Part shown: in pieces, positions 9,626 to 19,028 of the stretch | How positions within the stretch are numbered: position 1 is the first letter of the stretch | Layout of the letters: each line of letters opens with the position of its first letter | NCBI RefSeq assembly: GCF_024721155.1 | Contig: NZ_JAHVAP010000003.1 | Coordinates: 434,001-498,000, forward strand | Length of the DNA: 64,000 nt | Direction: 5' to 3' | From: Mucilaginibacter phenanthrenivorans | GTDB lineage: Bacteria; Bacteroidota; Bacteroidia; Sphingobacteriales; Sphingobacteriaceae | Translations under genes and position numbers: made by a program | Notes under the pieces: model-generated | Database searches by the model: none | Told to the model about the DNA's origin: nothing | Seen by the model: only the letters and a program-made list of their open reading frames with translations

Positions 9626-9820
9626 ATGGATGAAACCTTTACAACGACTTTAAATTTACTGACCGACAAGGCCATGGTAAACGCGGAATTACAGGAGAAT
9701 CTGGAAGGCGACGAACTGATGTTCTATCACTCACTTCGTGCTGATTTGGATCTGCTGAAAAGAACCCCGAAAGTTCAAACCATCCACCAAATTCTCGATT
9801 ATTCGAAGAGTTTACGTTAG
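9626..9820 (+). CDS. Small hypothetical protein (64 aa)
   Basis: A 64-residue acidic, probably helical soluble protein with no signal peptide, Cys residues or membrane segment. I do not recognise the family. Support for it being real is position: it lies between the sigma-factor gene and nth on the same strand, with an ATG 11 bp after an AACAAAG stretch and no competing ORF. A regulator of the adjacent sigma factor is possible but purely inferred. Confidence 0.6.
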   Translation: MDETFTTTLNLLTDKAMVNAELQENLEGDELMFYHSLRADLDLLKRTPKVQTIHQILDYSKSLR

Positions 9821-9897
9821 TACAGTATCTGCCCCACTGGTTCACAGATCCTCGTTGTTGTAACAAACACCCTGCGATTTGTGAACCTTTCTATTTT

Positions 9898-10061
9898 AGT
9901 TCATTTGCTTACTGGTTTATTAGTTCATTGGTAAAAGTTCGATACTAATCATCAATAATTTATTCTATATATCTTTGGCTTTTCAAGATTATTACGGTTT
10001 AGTTATTGCCTTTGCCCGCCTGCAAATACCAATGAACTAATGAACAATTGAACAAATGAAC
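9898..10061 (+). repeat. Inverted pair of 8-bp arrays ending on the nth start codon
   Basis: The upstream arm has AGTTCATT at 9898 and 9922, with two degenerate 8-bp units between. The downstream arm has TGAAC at 10033, 10041, 10049 and 10057, exactly every 8 bp. The last unit contains the nth ATG (10056-10058). The arms are complementary, so the mRNA leader could fold over the start codon. Confidence 0.8.
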
Positions 10062-10814
10062 AGGAAGGAACGCTACAAACATTTCGTCGAATATTTTTCA
10101 AAGAACCAGCCGGATGCGGAAACTGAGCTGCATTATGGCAACCCATTTCAATTATTAATAGCGGTTATTCTTTCGGCGCAGTGTACCGATAAGCGGATTA
10201 ACCAGGTAACACCGGCATTATTTGAACGCTTCCCTACGCCGGAGTCATTGGCGGCTTCAACTCCCGATGAGGTCTTTACTTATATCCGCAGCGTAAGCTA
10301 TCCCAATAATAAGGCAAAGCATTTGGTGGGCATGGCTAAAGTATTGCTGGATGTTTTTAGCGGCGTGGTACCATCAGCTATTGATGATTTGCAGAAGATG
10401 CCCGGCGTTGGGCGTAAAACAGCAAATGTTATTTCATCTGTAGTTTTCGAGGCACCGGCTATTGCTGTTGACACCCATGTGTTCCGGGTTTCGGAGAGGA
10501 TTGGTTTAACCAATAAAGCCAAAACGCCACTTGCAGTTGAAAAGCAATTGGTGGAATTTTTACCAAGGGAAACACTGGGTATTGCGCATCACTGGCTGAT
10601 ATTGCATGGCCGTTATATATGTGTTGCCCGCACGCCTAAATGCGAGATCTGTCCTATCAGCTGGTTTTGCAGGTATTATGAGCGCACCCATACAGAAACT
10701 GCATTGCTGAAGGCAGAGGCATTAAAGGTGAAGAAGGCAAAGGAGCTTAAGAAGCGGAACACCTTAAATAAGATCACCAAAGAACTACGGAAGAGAAGTG
10801 TTGGTGATGAGTGA
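10056..10814 (+). CDS. nth: Endonuclease III (DNA glycosylase/AP lyase)
   Basis: Nth removes oxidised pyrimidines and nicks abasic sites in base excision repair. The helix-hairpin-helix LQKMPGVGRKTANV contains catalytic Lys121, and Asp139 follows in AVDTHVF. The C-terminal iron-sulfur cluster ligands are Cys189, Cys196, Cys199 and Cys205, with the canonical 6-2-5 spacing. About 40 Lys/Arg-rich residues extend past the cluster. The ATG at 10056 is the last word of an 8-bp repeat array; I see no better start. The stop TGA also falls in a repeat (GAGTGAGTGAGT). Confidence 0.96.
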   Translation: MNRKERYKHFVEYFSKNQPDAETELHYGNPFQLLIAVILSAQCTDKRINQVTPALFERFPTPESLAASTPDEVFTYIRSVSYPNNKAKHLVGMAKVLLDVFSGVVPSAIDDLQKMPGVGRKTANVISSVVFEAPAIAVDTHVFRVSERIGLTNKAKTPLAVEKQLVEFLPRETLGIAHHWLILHGRYICVARTPKCEICPISWFCRYYERTHTETALLKAEALKVKKAKELKKRNTLNKITKELRKRSVGDE

Positions 10815-10905
10815 GTGAGTGGTTGATTAGGTTAGATTAAGTGAGTAGTTTGTTTTGATATATTTAGATATTCCTCTTACCTTACTCAACCAAATCAGAC
10901 CTTAA
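10803..10905. repeat. Imperfect inverted short-period array after nth
   Basis: GAGTGAGTGAGTGGTTGA-type words (10806-10848) are followed by CTTACTCAACCAAATCAG-type words (10880-10900), roughly its complement. The periodicity is looser than at the other arrays. It includes the nth stop codon and may work as the terminator, as no clean GC hairpin with a T-run is present. Confidence 0.5.
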
Positions 10906-10957
10906 AACACTAAAAAATAAATTACTAAAAATATTAGCATTTATAAAAAATAGATTT

Positions 10958-10965
10958 TATATTTG
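10958..10965 (+). promoter_or_regulatory. Putative -7 box of recA (TATATTTG)
   Basis: This matches the Bacteroidota primary-sigma consensus TAnnTTTG, placed 17 bp before the recA ATG. A -33 element is not clear. No LexA-type palindrome was recognised. Confidence 0.45.
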
Positions 10966-10982
10966 TCCATACAATTTTTACA

Positions 10983-11990
10983 ATGAGCAGCGCAGATAAA
11001 TTAAAAGCATTACAGCTAACCCTTGACAAGCTGGAAAAATCGTACGGAAAAGGCACCATCATGAAGCTGGGCGATTCTGTTATTGAACCTACTGAAGTTA
11101 TATCAACCGGCTCCTTAGGGCTCGACATCGCCCTGGGCGTTGGCGGTTTGCCTAAAGGCCGTGTTATAGAAATATACGGTCCGGAATCATCAGGTAAAAC
11201 TACGCTGGCAATCCATGCCATTGCTGAATCCCAAAAGAATGGTGGTATCGCAGCATTTATCGATGCAGAGCACGCCTTTGATCGTTTTTATGCCAAGAAA
11301 TTGGGTGTAGATGTAGAGAACCTTCTGATCTCTCAGCCGGATAATGGTGAGCAGGCTTTGGAAATTGCCGATAACCTGATCCGCTCAGGAGCTATCGATA
11401 TCCTGGTTATCGACTCTGTTGCTGCATTAGTTCCCAAGGCGGAAATTGAAGGCGAAATGGGCGACTCGAAAATGGGTTTGCATGCACGTTTAATGTCGCA
11501 GGCATTGCGTAAGCTAACCGGTACCATCAGTAAAACGGGATGTTGCTGTATCTTCATCAACCAGCTGCGCGATAAGATCGGTGTGATGTTCGGTAACCCG
11601 GAAACCACTACCGGTGGTAATGCCCTTAAATTCTATGCATCGGTTCGTTTAGATGTGCGCAGGATCTCGCAGATAAAGGATAGCGACGAAGTATCAGGTA
11701 ACCGTGTTAAGGTAAAAATTGTAAAAAACAAGGTTGCTCCTCCTTTCCGTATTGCTGAATTCGACATTATGTTTGGCGAAGGCATTTCAAAGGCTGGTGA
11801 GATCATCGACCTTGGCGTTGAGCATAACATCATAAAAAAGGCAGGTTCATGGTTCAGCTACGGCGAAACCCGTTTAGGGCAGGGCCGCGATGCCGTTAAG
11901 CAGCTGATCCTTGATAACCCTGAACTAATGGAAGAACTGGAAGCTAAAATTAAATCTACTGTTACCGGTGATCTGTTGGTAGAAGAATAA
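10983..11990 (+). CDS. recA: Recombinase RecA
   Basis: RecA forms filaments on single-stranded DNA, drives strand exchange and triggers the SOS response. The Walker A GPESSGKT is at residues 66-73. The Walker B region reads [12 protein letters not shown], followed by the L1/L2 DNA-binding loops ([20 protein letters not shown] and a [13 protein letters not shown] region). [22 protein letters not shown] is fully canonical apart from length-neutral substitutions. The 335-residue length is normal for the phylum. It is a single gene with its own promoter and an intrinsic terminator. Confidence 0.98.
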   Translation: MSSADKLKALQLTLDKLEKSYGKGTIMKLGDSVIEPTEVISTGSLGLDIALGVGGLPKGRVIEIYGPESSGKTTLAIHAIAESQKNGGIAAFIDAEHAFDRFYAKKLGVDVENLLISQPDNGEQALEIADNLIRSGAIDILVIDSVAALVPKAEIEGEMGDSKMGLHARLMSQALRKLTGTISKTGCCCIFINQLRDKIGVMFGNPETTTGGNALKFYASVRLDVRRISQIKDSDEVSGNRVKVKIVKNKVAPPFRIAEFDIMFGEGISKAGEIIDLGVEHNIIKKAGSWFSYGETRLGQGRDAVKQLILDNPELMEELEAKIKSTVTGDLLVEE

Positions 11991-12016
11991 TATATTTTTG
12001 GATTACACTGATTTTG

Positions 12017-12046
12017 AAAAGCCCTGGTATTTTTGCCGGGGCTTTT
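12017..12046 (+). terminator. Intrinsic terminator of recA
   Basis: AAAAGCCCTGG (12017-12027) pairs with CCGGGGCTTTT (12036-12046) with one wobble or mismatch, followed by T. It lies 27 bp after the recA stop. Confidence 0.85.
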
Positions 12047-12056
12047 TGCTGCCCAT

Positions 12057-12089
12057 AAACTTACGAAGTTTCTAAAACTTCGTAAGTTT
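12057..12089. terminator. Second perfect hairpin after recA
   Basis: A 15-bp perfect stem, AAACTTACGAAGTTT (12057-12071), pairs with its complement at 12075-12089 across a 3-nt loop. Both flanks are A/T rich, so it could end transcription from either side, including read-through from the convergent large gene. Confidence 0.55.
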
Positions 12090-12124
12090 TATCGATATAC
12101 AGGATTCAGCTACTTACATCTATT

Positions 12125-12238
12125 CAATTCCCGGCGAAAAATAGAAACGCTGATAATCAACATGTTTCACTTTGTTCCGGGTGTTCCACTTGTAAAAATG
12201 GAACGCTTTGTCAGGTGCGGATATCCAATTTGCACATC
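12125..12238 (-). repeat. Dispersed intergenic element, copy B
   Basis: Read on the - strand this copy matches copy C (21966-22048) over about 85 bp with only around eight differences, including the blocks CGTTCCATTTTTACA, GGAACACCCGGAAC, AAAGTGAAACATGTTGATT and CTATTTTTCGCC. It lies between convergent recA and the 1455-residue protein gene. The + strand ORF that can be drawn over it (12033-12245) is not considered a gene. Confidence 0.8.
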
Positions 12239-12320
12239 ACCTTAACGCTGTTGCAGAAGGATTTAGGGAGAGGTGACCTTTTAGTTAAGGCCAACTCCCG
12301 GTAGGTTAGGCGATTTATCT

Positions 12321-15300
12321 CTACTCCTTTATAAACTTAATTATCGCCATTTCCTTGTTGTTATTGGCTATGTGTGCAGTGTAAACACCCATTTTTAAAT
12401 CACTTATGTCCTTTTGTATAGGTACCTGGGCACTCATCCCTGTAAATGATTGTGATTCCTGCATTTGCCCCATGTTGTTATAGATCTGCAGCTTTACTGT
12501 CCCCTGGTAACTCTTATCACTTACTATTGCCAAAACGTCCTTTACAGGGTTTGAATACAAAACAAATCCATTTTTTGCAATCCCATTCAATAATCCCGGG
12601 TTGTTTGCTATTGTTACCGTGTCAGAAATGCTATTGTCATTAAACATATCTGTTTGTACCAACCTGTAGTAGTTTAAACCTATCCGTGGGCTTTGATCAA
12701 GTATTTGGTAGCTTCCGGCAGAAGTTTCCCCGATAATATTTACCGGATTGCCGATATCGGTAAACGTTTTGTTATCGACGCTGCGCTGTACCTGGTACTT
12801 GATAGCGCTTCGATCACCAATAACGTCCCAATGCAAAAAAACCTGCCTTACCGGAGTAAGCTGGGCTGTAAACTTCATAAAAGCCGGTGATGGTGGTTGT
12901 GGCTCAACAATAAGCTTAAAACGTTTGGCATAGGTATTTGCCTGCGACGAGACCACGCTAAATGTATAAACACTATTGGTAATATCAGTGGTTGTATTAA
13001 GCAAGCTGTCGCTCAAGCTTATCTTAAAATTATTCATTAAAGCATTTTTATATGATAGTTTTAACGTGTAAGTAGTATCCTTGTCAGGGGTTATATACAA
13101 TTGAAAGGTTGTTTTTTTTCCAGTAAAAGGCCTTACGTCGTTAGCAAGATATTGATTATCGGTAGTTAAGCTGGACAAGGTGAGGCTGGAGCCTTCCAGG
13201 TGGGTTGCATCCTGGTTGTCCATCGTCGCCTTTGAACTGTCTATAAACGCAATAGCAATTTCATCAGATAAAACAGTATCCTTCAAATATTTCAGTCTTA
13301 ATATCGGCGGATCAGATGCCGCTAACGGCTCTGCCTGGTATAAAAAGCGGGCTGCATTTGAACTATTGGTAACGCTCTTCATAGCTTCGGTTATAGTTAG
13401 CGTTTTTACAGTTCCGGTGGTTGCGGCCTGGATAAAAAAGCCCTGCCCCGGTACTATATATCGTTTACCTCCATTAACAGATAAGCCTGGAGTGGTAAAA
13501 TTGTATATCGCATAGTTAGCCGCCGAAGGGCTCCAGATCCAGGTTTTGGTATTTACAAAATAAGTAGTACCCGATACCAAAGCGCTGTTAATAATAGCAT
13601 TTGCATCTAACGTTGCAGCATAAGGGTTTGCCAGGTAGTAATATCTTGAATCGGTTGCAGCAAACGTTGGTGCTGCAAGGCTCCCCTGGTTTGGCACTCC
13701 GGTATAAGTATACATTACAGCATCAGCTGTAGCGTATAATCCACCGCCATCTGTCCGGTTTGTTTTTGAACCAAACGGGTCTGCTGCGGTTACCGTGCCT
13801 GCCGGGGTGCGGCTCCCTCTGAAATACATATAAAAAGCAGTACCCGATGCAACGGTAGGTGCCGTCAACAGGCTTGTTATAAATGTATAAATATTGGTGG
13901 CTGTGTTATAGATTCTAAGAGTAGCGCCATTATTTGTTGATTTATCAAACCCATTGGTTGAACCATTTACCCCGGTTATTATAAAAGAATTGATAAGGCT
14001 TGCCAGTGTATATGTTCCATTTGTTGAACTATAGCTTGAAGTATTGTTATACACAGGCGAAGCCATTGAACGGTAATTACGGTAACCTGCGCCACCGGTA
14101 AAATATACCTGGTAATTAACATTGCCGCTAATTTTACCTGTAACCGGGGCTATTTGTGCATAGGCTAACGGCGAAGAGCTGCTGGCATACAGCGTAAGAT
14201 TTCCACCCGGCGCCAATATCGTTGATGAGCCCAAAACGCTTAATACCCCAGTTGTTGATACCCCAAAAACGCCTGATGATATGGTTTTTGTACCGCTGTT
14301 ACTAAATGTGACATTATTGAACAATGTTCCTGCCGAACTGGCGTCTGTTAACGTTTGGGCAGTTCCATTAAAAAATACGGTGCCTGTACCGGCCGTAAAC
14401 GTCGATGTGTTTTGATAGCCGCCATTTACGTAAAGATCTTCGGCATTACATTGATACGTTCCACCATTATTTTGGAATGTACCGCTAACTGTTATGGTTC
14501 CCGGACCTGCGCCTCCGGCTACTGTTCCGCCGCTATTTTGCAAAGTGCTGGTTGTTGTGTTGCCGGTTCCCAATTGAAATGTGCCGCTGGTGTTTTGAAG
14601 GGTGTTGGTTATCGCTATAGTGCCGGAGCCCTGGGTTACATTACCGGAATTTGCCCAGCTATTGCCAACGGATATTGTGGGGTTATTGGTATTCAAATCT
14701 ACAGTTGATGACGAAGTAATATCCTGCCCTGTGGTTAAGGAACCTGCGTCAACCCTTTGTGAGCCGGTCCCGGAGAGCGTGAGGTATTGGTAAACTTGCG
14801 GGCTTGTATTTAAAGCCGAAGTTGAAGCTGTGTAGACCTCCTGGTTAGTACTGCCATAATTATAATTTACGGTGGCTGTCCCTGTACCCCCTGTGTTGTT
14901 ATAAAAATCAATACTTCCGGAAACGCTTGCTGTATTTATGGGAGCCGCATTAGTTAGTTGTAAAACGGGCGTTTGCGATGAACCTGTTGGCATGTCGATA
15001 CTAAACGTTGGAGTGGCAAAAACTAGCGATAGAACCCCGCTATTTGTATTTGTGGTTAATATTGTACCATCAACAATAGTGGTGCCCCCCTGTAATGAAA
15101 AGGTTGCATTAATAAGCCCAACGCCGACAAAAAGAACCCCAAAGTCGGTAGAATTAACGGTTACATTGCTTGTTACATGTAAATTAGCTATTGTTGAAGT
15201 TAACTGTGTAAGGTCCACAGCGAGCACAGGTGGAAATGTAGTAGTATTTCCTACCTGAACTGAGGCACATATAATACTCCCGCCACCGGCAAGTGTGGAT

Positions 15301-16688
15301 GTGTAGCTCCCTGTATTGCTCGGGTTTTGAACGAGAGCGCCACTAACTGTAAGGCTGTTGCTAGCATTTACGGTAAGCGTAACAGGAAAGCCCAAAGTAC
15401 TATTATTGGTTCCAATAGTTAGGCTGCCAATAGTATTTGTTGCCCCAGCACTAATAACTGGCTGGAATTTAAAGGCGGTAGAGACACCTATTTGTACAGC
15501 ATCGCCGATTGCCGGTACTATACCTCTACTCCAGTTACTTGTAGTGTTCCAGTCAGTGCTTGTTGAACCGTTCCAATTGTTTATGGCTAAGTTTACAGTA
15601 ATAGTAACCGTAGTATTCCCGCTGCCGCTGGCGTTATAGCCCGTAACAGTGTAAACAGTAGTTGCCATTCCTGCTGTTGGCGTACCGCTGATGCTGCCAT
15701 TACTGCTGTTAAAGCTTAAGCCTGCCGGTAAAGCCTTGTTTAAAAAAACGCCGCCCGTCGGCGCATATTCATTTACCTGGTTGGCATAATAGGCCGATGT
15801 AAACATATTGCCCTTGCTGTCAACAGCAATCCCTTCGGGGTCGGTAACTGCTGTACTGGTAAGCAATGTGCCGCTTTGGTTATAAACTTTAACCACATTA
15901 GTAGTTGCATTGTCGCCTATATAGATATTCCCGGCGCCATCAATTGTTATGGTTTGCAGGGATGTATATCCGGTAAGAAAAGTAGATAGAAATGTTCCGG
16001 CTGAATTATATTTTGTTACGTTGCCAGTGCCGTTATTTGCCACATAAATGTTACCCGATGCATCCACCGCCACACCAAGGGGAGTGCTTAAATTAGTGGT
16101 AGGTAATGAAAGTAAAAGTGTGCCGCTTGTGCTGTATTTTTTTACCGTTGTAGCCCCCTGATCGGCAACATAAATATTGTCGGATGCATCAATAGTAAGC
16201 CCCAAAGCGTAGTTTAGGCCGCTAAGTATGGTTGACTGATAAACACCGCTTGAATTATATTTATACACGCTGCCTGTGCCGGGTGTAGCGCCAAGGTTCA
16301 ATACATAAGCATTGCCTGATGAATCAAAAACCAGGTCTTTCGGAAGAGACATTGTAGCTCCGGTGCCAAATGTGCCGACGTACGCGCCACTTGAACTGTA
16401 TTTACTAATGGTGTTATTGCCACTATTGGTTACATAAACATTACCCGAGGCATCAATAGCTATACCACGCGGGTTGTTTAAAGTAGCGCCGGTAAGGGCA
16501 GTGCCGGTACCAAAACCAAAAGTACTAACGCCGTTGGTAATAGTAGGTGTTAAAGTAGTAATTGTTGTACCTACAGTATAAGTATTTGTTGATGGGGTAT
16601 AAGTAATAACAGGGACGGCAGCCATGATATTGTAACCCGGCAGCATTAAAACAATTGCCCCCAAAAGATAAAATAAAATTTTTCTCAT
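12321..16688 (-). CDS. Large secreted NHL-propeller protein with T9SS C-terminal sorting domain
   Basis: A 1455-residue surface or secreted protein. A signal peptide (residues 1-23) precedes an Ig-like start and six or more NHL repeats (about 55-320) of the form GIAIDASGNVYVTNSGNNTI, a beta-propeller. A putative Ig (He_PIG-like) domain follows (LPAGLSFNSSNGSISGTP), then a long Thr/Ser/Gly/Asn-rich beta-helical region (about 375-830). From about residue 841 it shares a 615-residue module with the products at 23044, 28758 and 32209, ending in a Fn3-like domain and a type A T9SS sorting domain (GFVLYSNPVKDVL to the end). It is expected to leave the cell through the type IX system. Binding or adhesion is likely and no catalytic motif is seen. 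Confidence 0.85.
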   Translation of the reverse strand: MRKILFYLLGAIVLMLPGYNIMAAVPVITYTPSTNTYTVGTTITTLTPTITNGVSTFGFGTGTALTGATLNNPRGIAIDASGNVYVTNSGNNTISKYSSSGAYVGTFGTGATMSLPKDLVFDSSGNAYVLNLGATPGTGSVYKYNSSGVYQSTILSGLNYALGLTIDASDNIYVADQGATTVKKYSTSGTLLLSLPTTNLSTPLGVAVDASGNIYVANNGTGNVTKYNSAGTFLSTFLTGYTSLQTITIDGAGNIYIGDNATTNVVKVYNQSGTLLTSTAVTDPEGIAVDSKGNMFTSAYYANQVNEYAPTGGVFLNKALPAGLSFNSSNGSISGTPTAGMATTVYTVTGYNASGSGNTTVTITVNLAINNWNGSTSTDWNTTSNWSRGIVPAIGDAVQIGVSTAFKFQPVISAGATNTIGSLTIGTNNSTLGFPVTLTVNASNSLTVSGALVQNPSNTGSYTSTLAGGGSIICASVQVGNTTTFPPVLAVDLTQLTSTIANLHVTSNVTVNSTDFGVLFVGVGLINATFSLQGGTTIVDGTILTTNTNSGVLSLVFATPTFSIDMPTGSSQTPVLQLTNAAPINTASVSGSIDFYNNTGGTGTATVNYNYGSTNQEVYTASTSALNTSPQVYQYLTLSGTGSQRVDAGSLTTGQDITSSSTVDLNTNNPTISVGNSWANSGNVTQGSGTIAITNTLQNTSGTFQLGTGNTTTSTLQNSGGTVAGGAGPGTITVSGTFQNNGGTYQCNAEDLYVNGGYQNTSTFTAGTGTVFFNGTAQTLTDASSAGTLFNNVTFSNSGTKTISSGVFGVSTTGVLSVLGSSTILAPGGNLTLYASSSSPLAYAQIAPVTGKISGNVNYQVYFTGGAGYRNYRSMASPVYNNTSSYSSTNGTYTLASLINSFIITGVNGSTNGFDKSTNNGATLRIYNTATNIYTFITSLLTAPTVASGTAFYMYFRGSRTPAGTVTAADPFGSKTNRTDGGGLYATADAVMYTYTGVPNQGSLAAPTFAATDSRYYYLANPYAATLDANAIINSALVSGTTYFVNTKTWIWSPSAANYAIYNFTTPGLSVNGGKRYIVPGQGFFIQAATTGTVKTLTITEAMKSVTNSSNAARFLYQAEPLAASDPPILRLKYLKDTVLSDEIAIAFIDSSKATMDNQDATHLEGSSLTLSSLTTDNQYLANDVRPFTGKKTTFQLYITPDKDTTYTLKLSYKNALMNNFKISLSDSLLNTTTDITNSVYTFSVVSSQANTYAKRFKLIVEPQPPSPAFMKFTAQLTPVRQVFLHWDVIGDRSAIKYQVQRSVDNKTFTDIGNPVNIIGETSAGSYQILDQSPRIGLNYYRLVQTDMFNDNSISDTVTIANNPGLLNGIAKNGFVLYSNPVKDVLAIVSDKSYQGTVKLQIYNNMGQMQESQSFTGMSAQVPIQKDISDLKMGVYTAHIANNNKEMAIIKFIKE

Positions 16689-17403
16689 AGCTAGCAGAGC
16701 TAAAAATGCCTTAACAAAATATTATACGGGTGAAAAAAATAAATGTTCTGCTTTTTCATAAATAAAAACAGAGTTAACCCTTTATCTTTCAAAGTCTTTG
16801 GGCCTGAGCACGGTTGAGAGCCCGCTTGCTTTAATAACTATAGATAAATACAAAATCGCGAGTGCTACAATTCACAAGACGGGCTTTCTTTACCAGGCCT
16901 TTATCATGGTTTGATAAGTTGCTTTAACTTATCAAAACTATATATAAATATAATTTCATAAATACATATTAACGCCCGTTTAATAACCCATTTTTTGGAG
17001 TTAAATAACCCGCTTTTTTGTATGAAAACACCTGTTGGTTTTACGTAAAATCGCGTAAAAACATTCTGCTTCATTGTTGAAAATAAGGCTTAAAGGCGGT
17101 TAATAGAATTGGTTTTATTCATTATACTGTTATTGTATTATGGATAAATTACTAATTAAAAAAGCCATTTATAATTTCTCAATACGGGTAGTAGCGGAGA
17201 AGCTGCGGAGCACTAAAAAGCCACAGGCCGGCGGCTTATTGCATTTATTTAAATAAGAAAGTCTATGAAAGAGTTAATAATGGAAAGCATTTGCCAGACC
17301 TTCCAAAAAAAACATAAAAAAAATTCGACAACTTTAAAAGTTGTCGAATCTATCCGCGTTAATCCCAATTCCGGGATCGGAATTCCGACCTCCGGAATCC
17401 AGA
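16689..17403. other. Long spacer upstream of the NHL protein gene and downstream of lpdA
   Basis: This 715-bp AT-rich region holds the promoter side of the large - strand gene, several short A/T tracts and the lpdA terminator at its right end. A 38-codon + strand ORF (17140-17256, ATG to TAA) can be read but lacks a clear ribosome-binding site or recognisable product. No tRNA or repeat copy was seen. Confidence 0.55.
17304..17349 (-). terminator. Intrinsic terminator of lpdA
   Basis: On the - strand ATTCGACAACTTT and its complement (17323-17349) form a 10-13 bp stem. Downstream of it is a long U-run (A-rich on the + strand at 17304-17322). It lies about 55 bp past the lpdA stop. Confidence 0.8.
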
Positions 17404-18807
17404 TTAAATATGGATCGCCCGATTTTCAGTAGCCGCCAAACAAGCTTCGCGCATAGCTTCTGTATAGGTTGGATGTGCATGGCTCATGCGCGAGATATCC
17501 TCGGCTGATGCACGGTATTCCATTGCTACAACTGCCTCGGCAATCATATCTGCCGCCCGTGGGCCTATCATGTGTACACCCAGGATCTCATCGGTAGTTG
17601 CATCGGCAAGTACTTTTACAAAGCCATCCAGGTCGCCACTGGCGCGCGCACGTCCGCTGGCTTTGAATGGAAATGAGCCGGTTTTATATTTTACACCGGC
17701 AGCTTTTAACTGTTCTTCGGTCTGCCCAACGGCGGCAACCTCGGGCCACGTATAAACTACACCTGGGATTAAGTTATAATCGATATGCGGCTTTTGGCCG
17801 GCGATAATCTCAGCAACAAATGTTCCTTCATCTTCAGCTTTATGGGCTAGCATTGCTCCCTTAATAACATCGCCTATTGCATAAACGCCTTTAACACTTG
17901 TTTCCAAATGTTCGTCTACCGTTATCTTGCGGCCGCGTTCCTCAACGGTTAGGCCTATCTTATCTAGTCCTAAGCCATCGGTATAGGCGATACGGCCAAC
18001 AGCCACCAGGCAGTAATCGCCCTTCAGCTCCTTCTTTTCGCCTTTCGGGTCGTCAAACGTTACGGTTACTTCCTTGCCTTTTACAGCAGCGCCGGTAACT
18101 TTGTGGCCCAGGTAAAATTCCATACCGAGTTTTTGCAATACTTTTTGCAACTCGCGGCCAAGGGCCTTATCCATAGTGGGAATAATACCATCCATAAATT
18201 CAATTACAGAAACCTTTGATCCTAAACGGGCATAAACCGAGCCCAGCTCCAAACCAATCACCCCGCCGCCAATCAATACCAAATGTTTTGGGATCTCTTT
18301 AAGCGTTAACGCCTCAGTTGAAGTAATTATCCGTTTTTTGTCGATCTTTATAAAAGGTAGCGAAGATGGTTTTGAGCCGGTAGCTATGATAACATTGGTG
18401 GTGGTTAACTCCGATGTTGTTCCATCGGCCTTGGTTACGATGATGGTGTTTTTATCTTTAAACGATCCTACTCCTGTGTGCACGTCGATCTTATTCTTCT
18501 TCATCAGGTAAGTTATCCCACTGGTATTCGCAGTAACCACTTCTTCCTTACGTTTTATCATCTGCCCGAAGTCGATGCCCAGGTTACTGAGCTTGATCCC
18601 GTGTGCTTCAAATGCATGGGCTGCGTTATGGTAATGCTCTGATGAATCAAGCAGGGCCTTCGATGGGATACAGCCTACATTAAGGCAGGTACCGCCAAGG
18701 GTATTATATTTTTCAATTATTGCAGTTTTTAAACCCAGTTGGGCACAACGTATAGCGGCAACGTAGCCACCAGGGCCCGAACCGATAACGATAACATCAT
18801 ATTGCAT
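17404..18807 (-). CDS. lpdA: Dihydrolipoyl dehydrogenase (E3)
   Basis: The flavoprotein reoxidises dihydrolipoamide in 2-oxoacid dehydrogenase complexes and the glycine cleavage system, passing electrons to NAD+. The FAD-binding motif GSGPGGYVAAIRCAQLG is at the N terminus. The redox disulfide Cys41/Cys46 lies in GGTCLNVGCIPSKAL. The NAD-binding GGGVIGLELGSV is mid-protein, and the C-terminal catalytic pair His445/Glu450 sits in HAHPTYTEA. The 467-residue length is standard. No E1 or E2 gene adjoins it, so it is a stand-alone E3. A TAnnTTTG box lies just upstream. Confidence 0.97.
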   Translation of the reverse strand: MQYDVIVIGSGPGGYVAAIRCAQLGLKTAIIEKYNTLGGTCLNVGCIPSKALLDSSEHYHNAAHAFEAHGIKLSNLGIDFGQMIKRKEEVVTANTSGITYLMKKNKIDVHTGVGSFKDKNTIIVTKADGTTSELTTTNVIIATGSKPSSLPFIKIDKKRIITSTEALTLKEIPKHLVLIGGGVIGLELGSVYARLGSKVSVIEFMDGIIPTMDKALGRELQKVLQKLGMEFYLGHKVTGAAVKGKEVTVTFDDPKGEKKELKGDYCLVAVGRIAYTDGLGLDKIGLTVEERGRKITVDEHLETSVKGVYAIGDVIKGAMLAHKAEDEGTFVAEIIAGQKPHIDYNLIPGVVYTWPEVAAVGQTEEQLKAAGVKYKTGSFPFKASGRARASGDLDGFVKVLADATTDEILGVHMIGPRAADMIAEAVVAMEYRASAEDISRMSHAHPTYTEAMREACLAATENRAIHI

Positions 18808-18829
18808 AAGCTTTGTAATTATTGGAGCG

Positions 18830-18837
18830 CAAAGTTA
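18830..18837 (-). promoter_or_regulatory. Putative -7 box of lpdA (TAACTTTG)
   Basis: On the - strand TAACTTTG matches the Bacteroidota TAnnTTTG consensus, 22 bp before the lpdA ATG, giving a predicted leader of about 15 nt. No convincing -33 element was found. Confidence 0.5.
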
Positions 18838-19028
18838 AACATTCTTGCATCGGTTATAAATAATAAAGCAATAAAGATGACCAGGATATGTATTTGAGTT
18901 TTGATTTAATTATAATATAAATTAAAATAATATCTGCAAATATTTTATTTATATTGCCTTACCTAAAAATTATCAGAGCCTAAGCTATTATTAACCAATT
19001 TATTAACCAAACCATTAAAACACATGCT

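Noticed and set aside
12033..12245. 70-codon + strand ORF after recA
   Set aside because: It starts inside the recA terminator, crosses a second hairpin and ends in a dispersed repeat. It has no ribosome-binding site and no protein-like features.
17140..17256. 38-codon ORF in the spacer downstream of lpdA
   Set aside because: It has no clear ribosome-binding site or family. It is mentioned in the spacer entry but not called as a gene.
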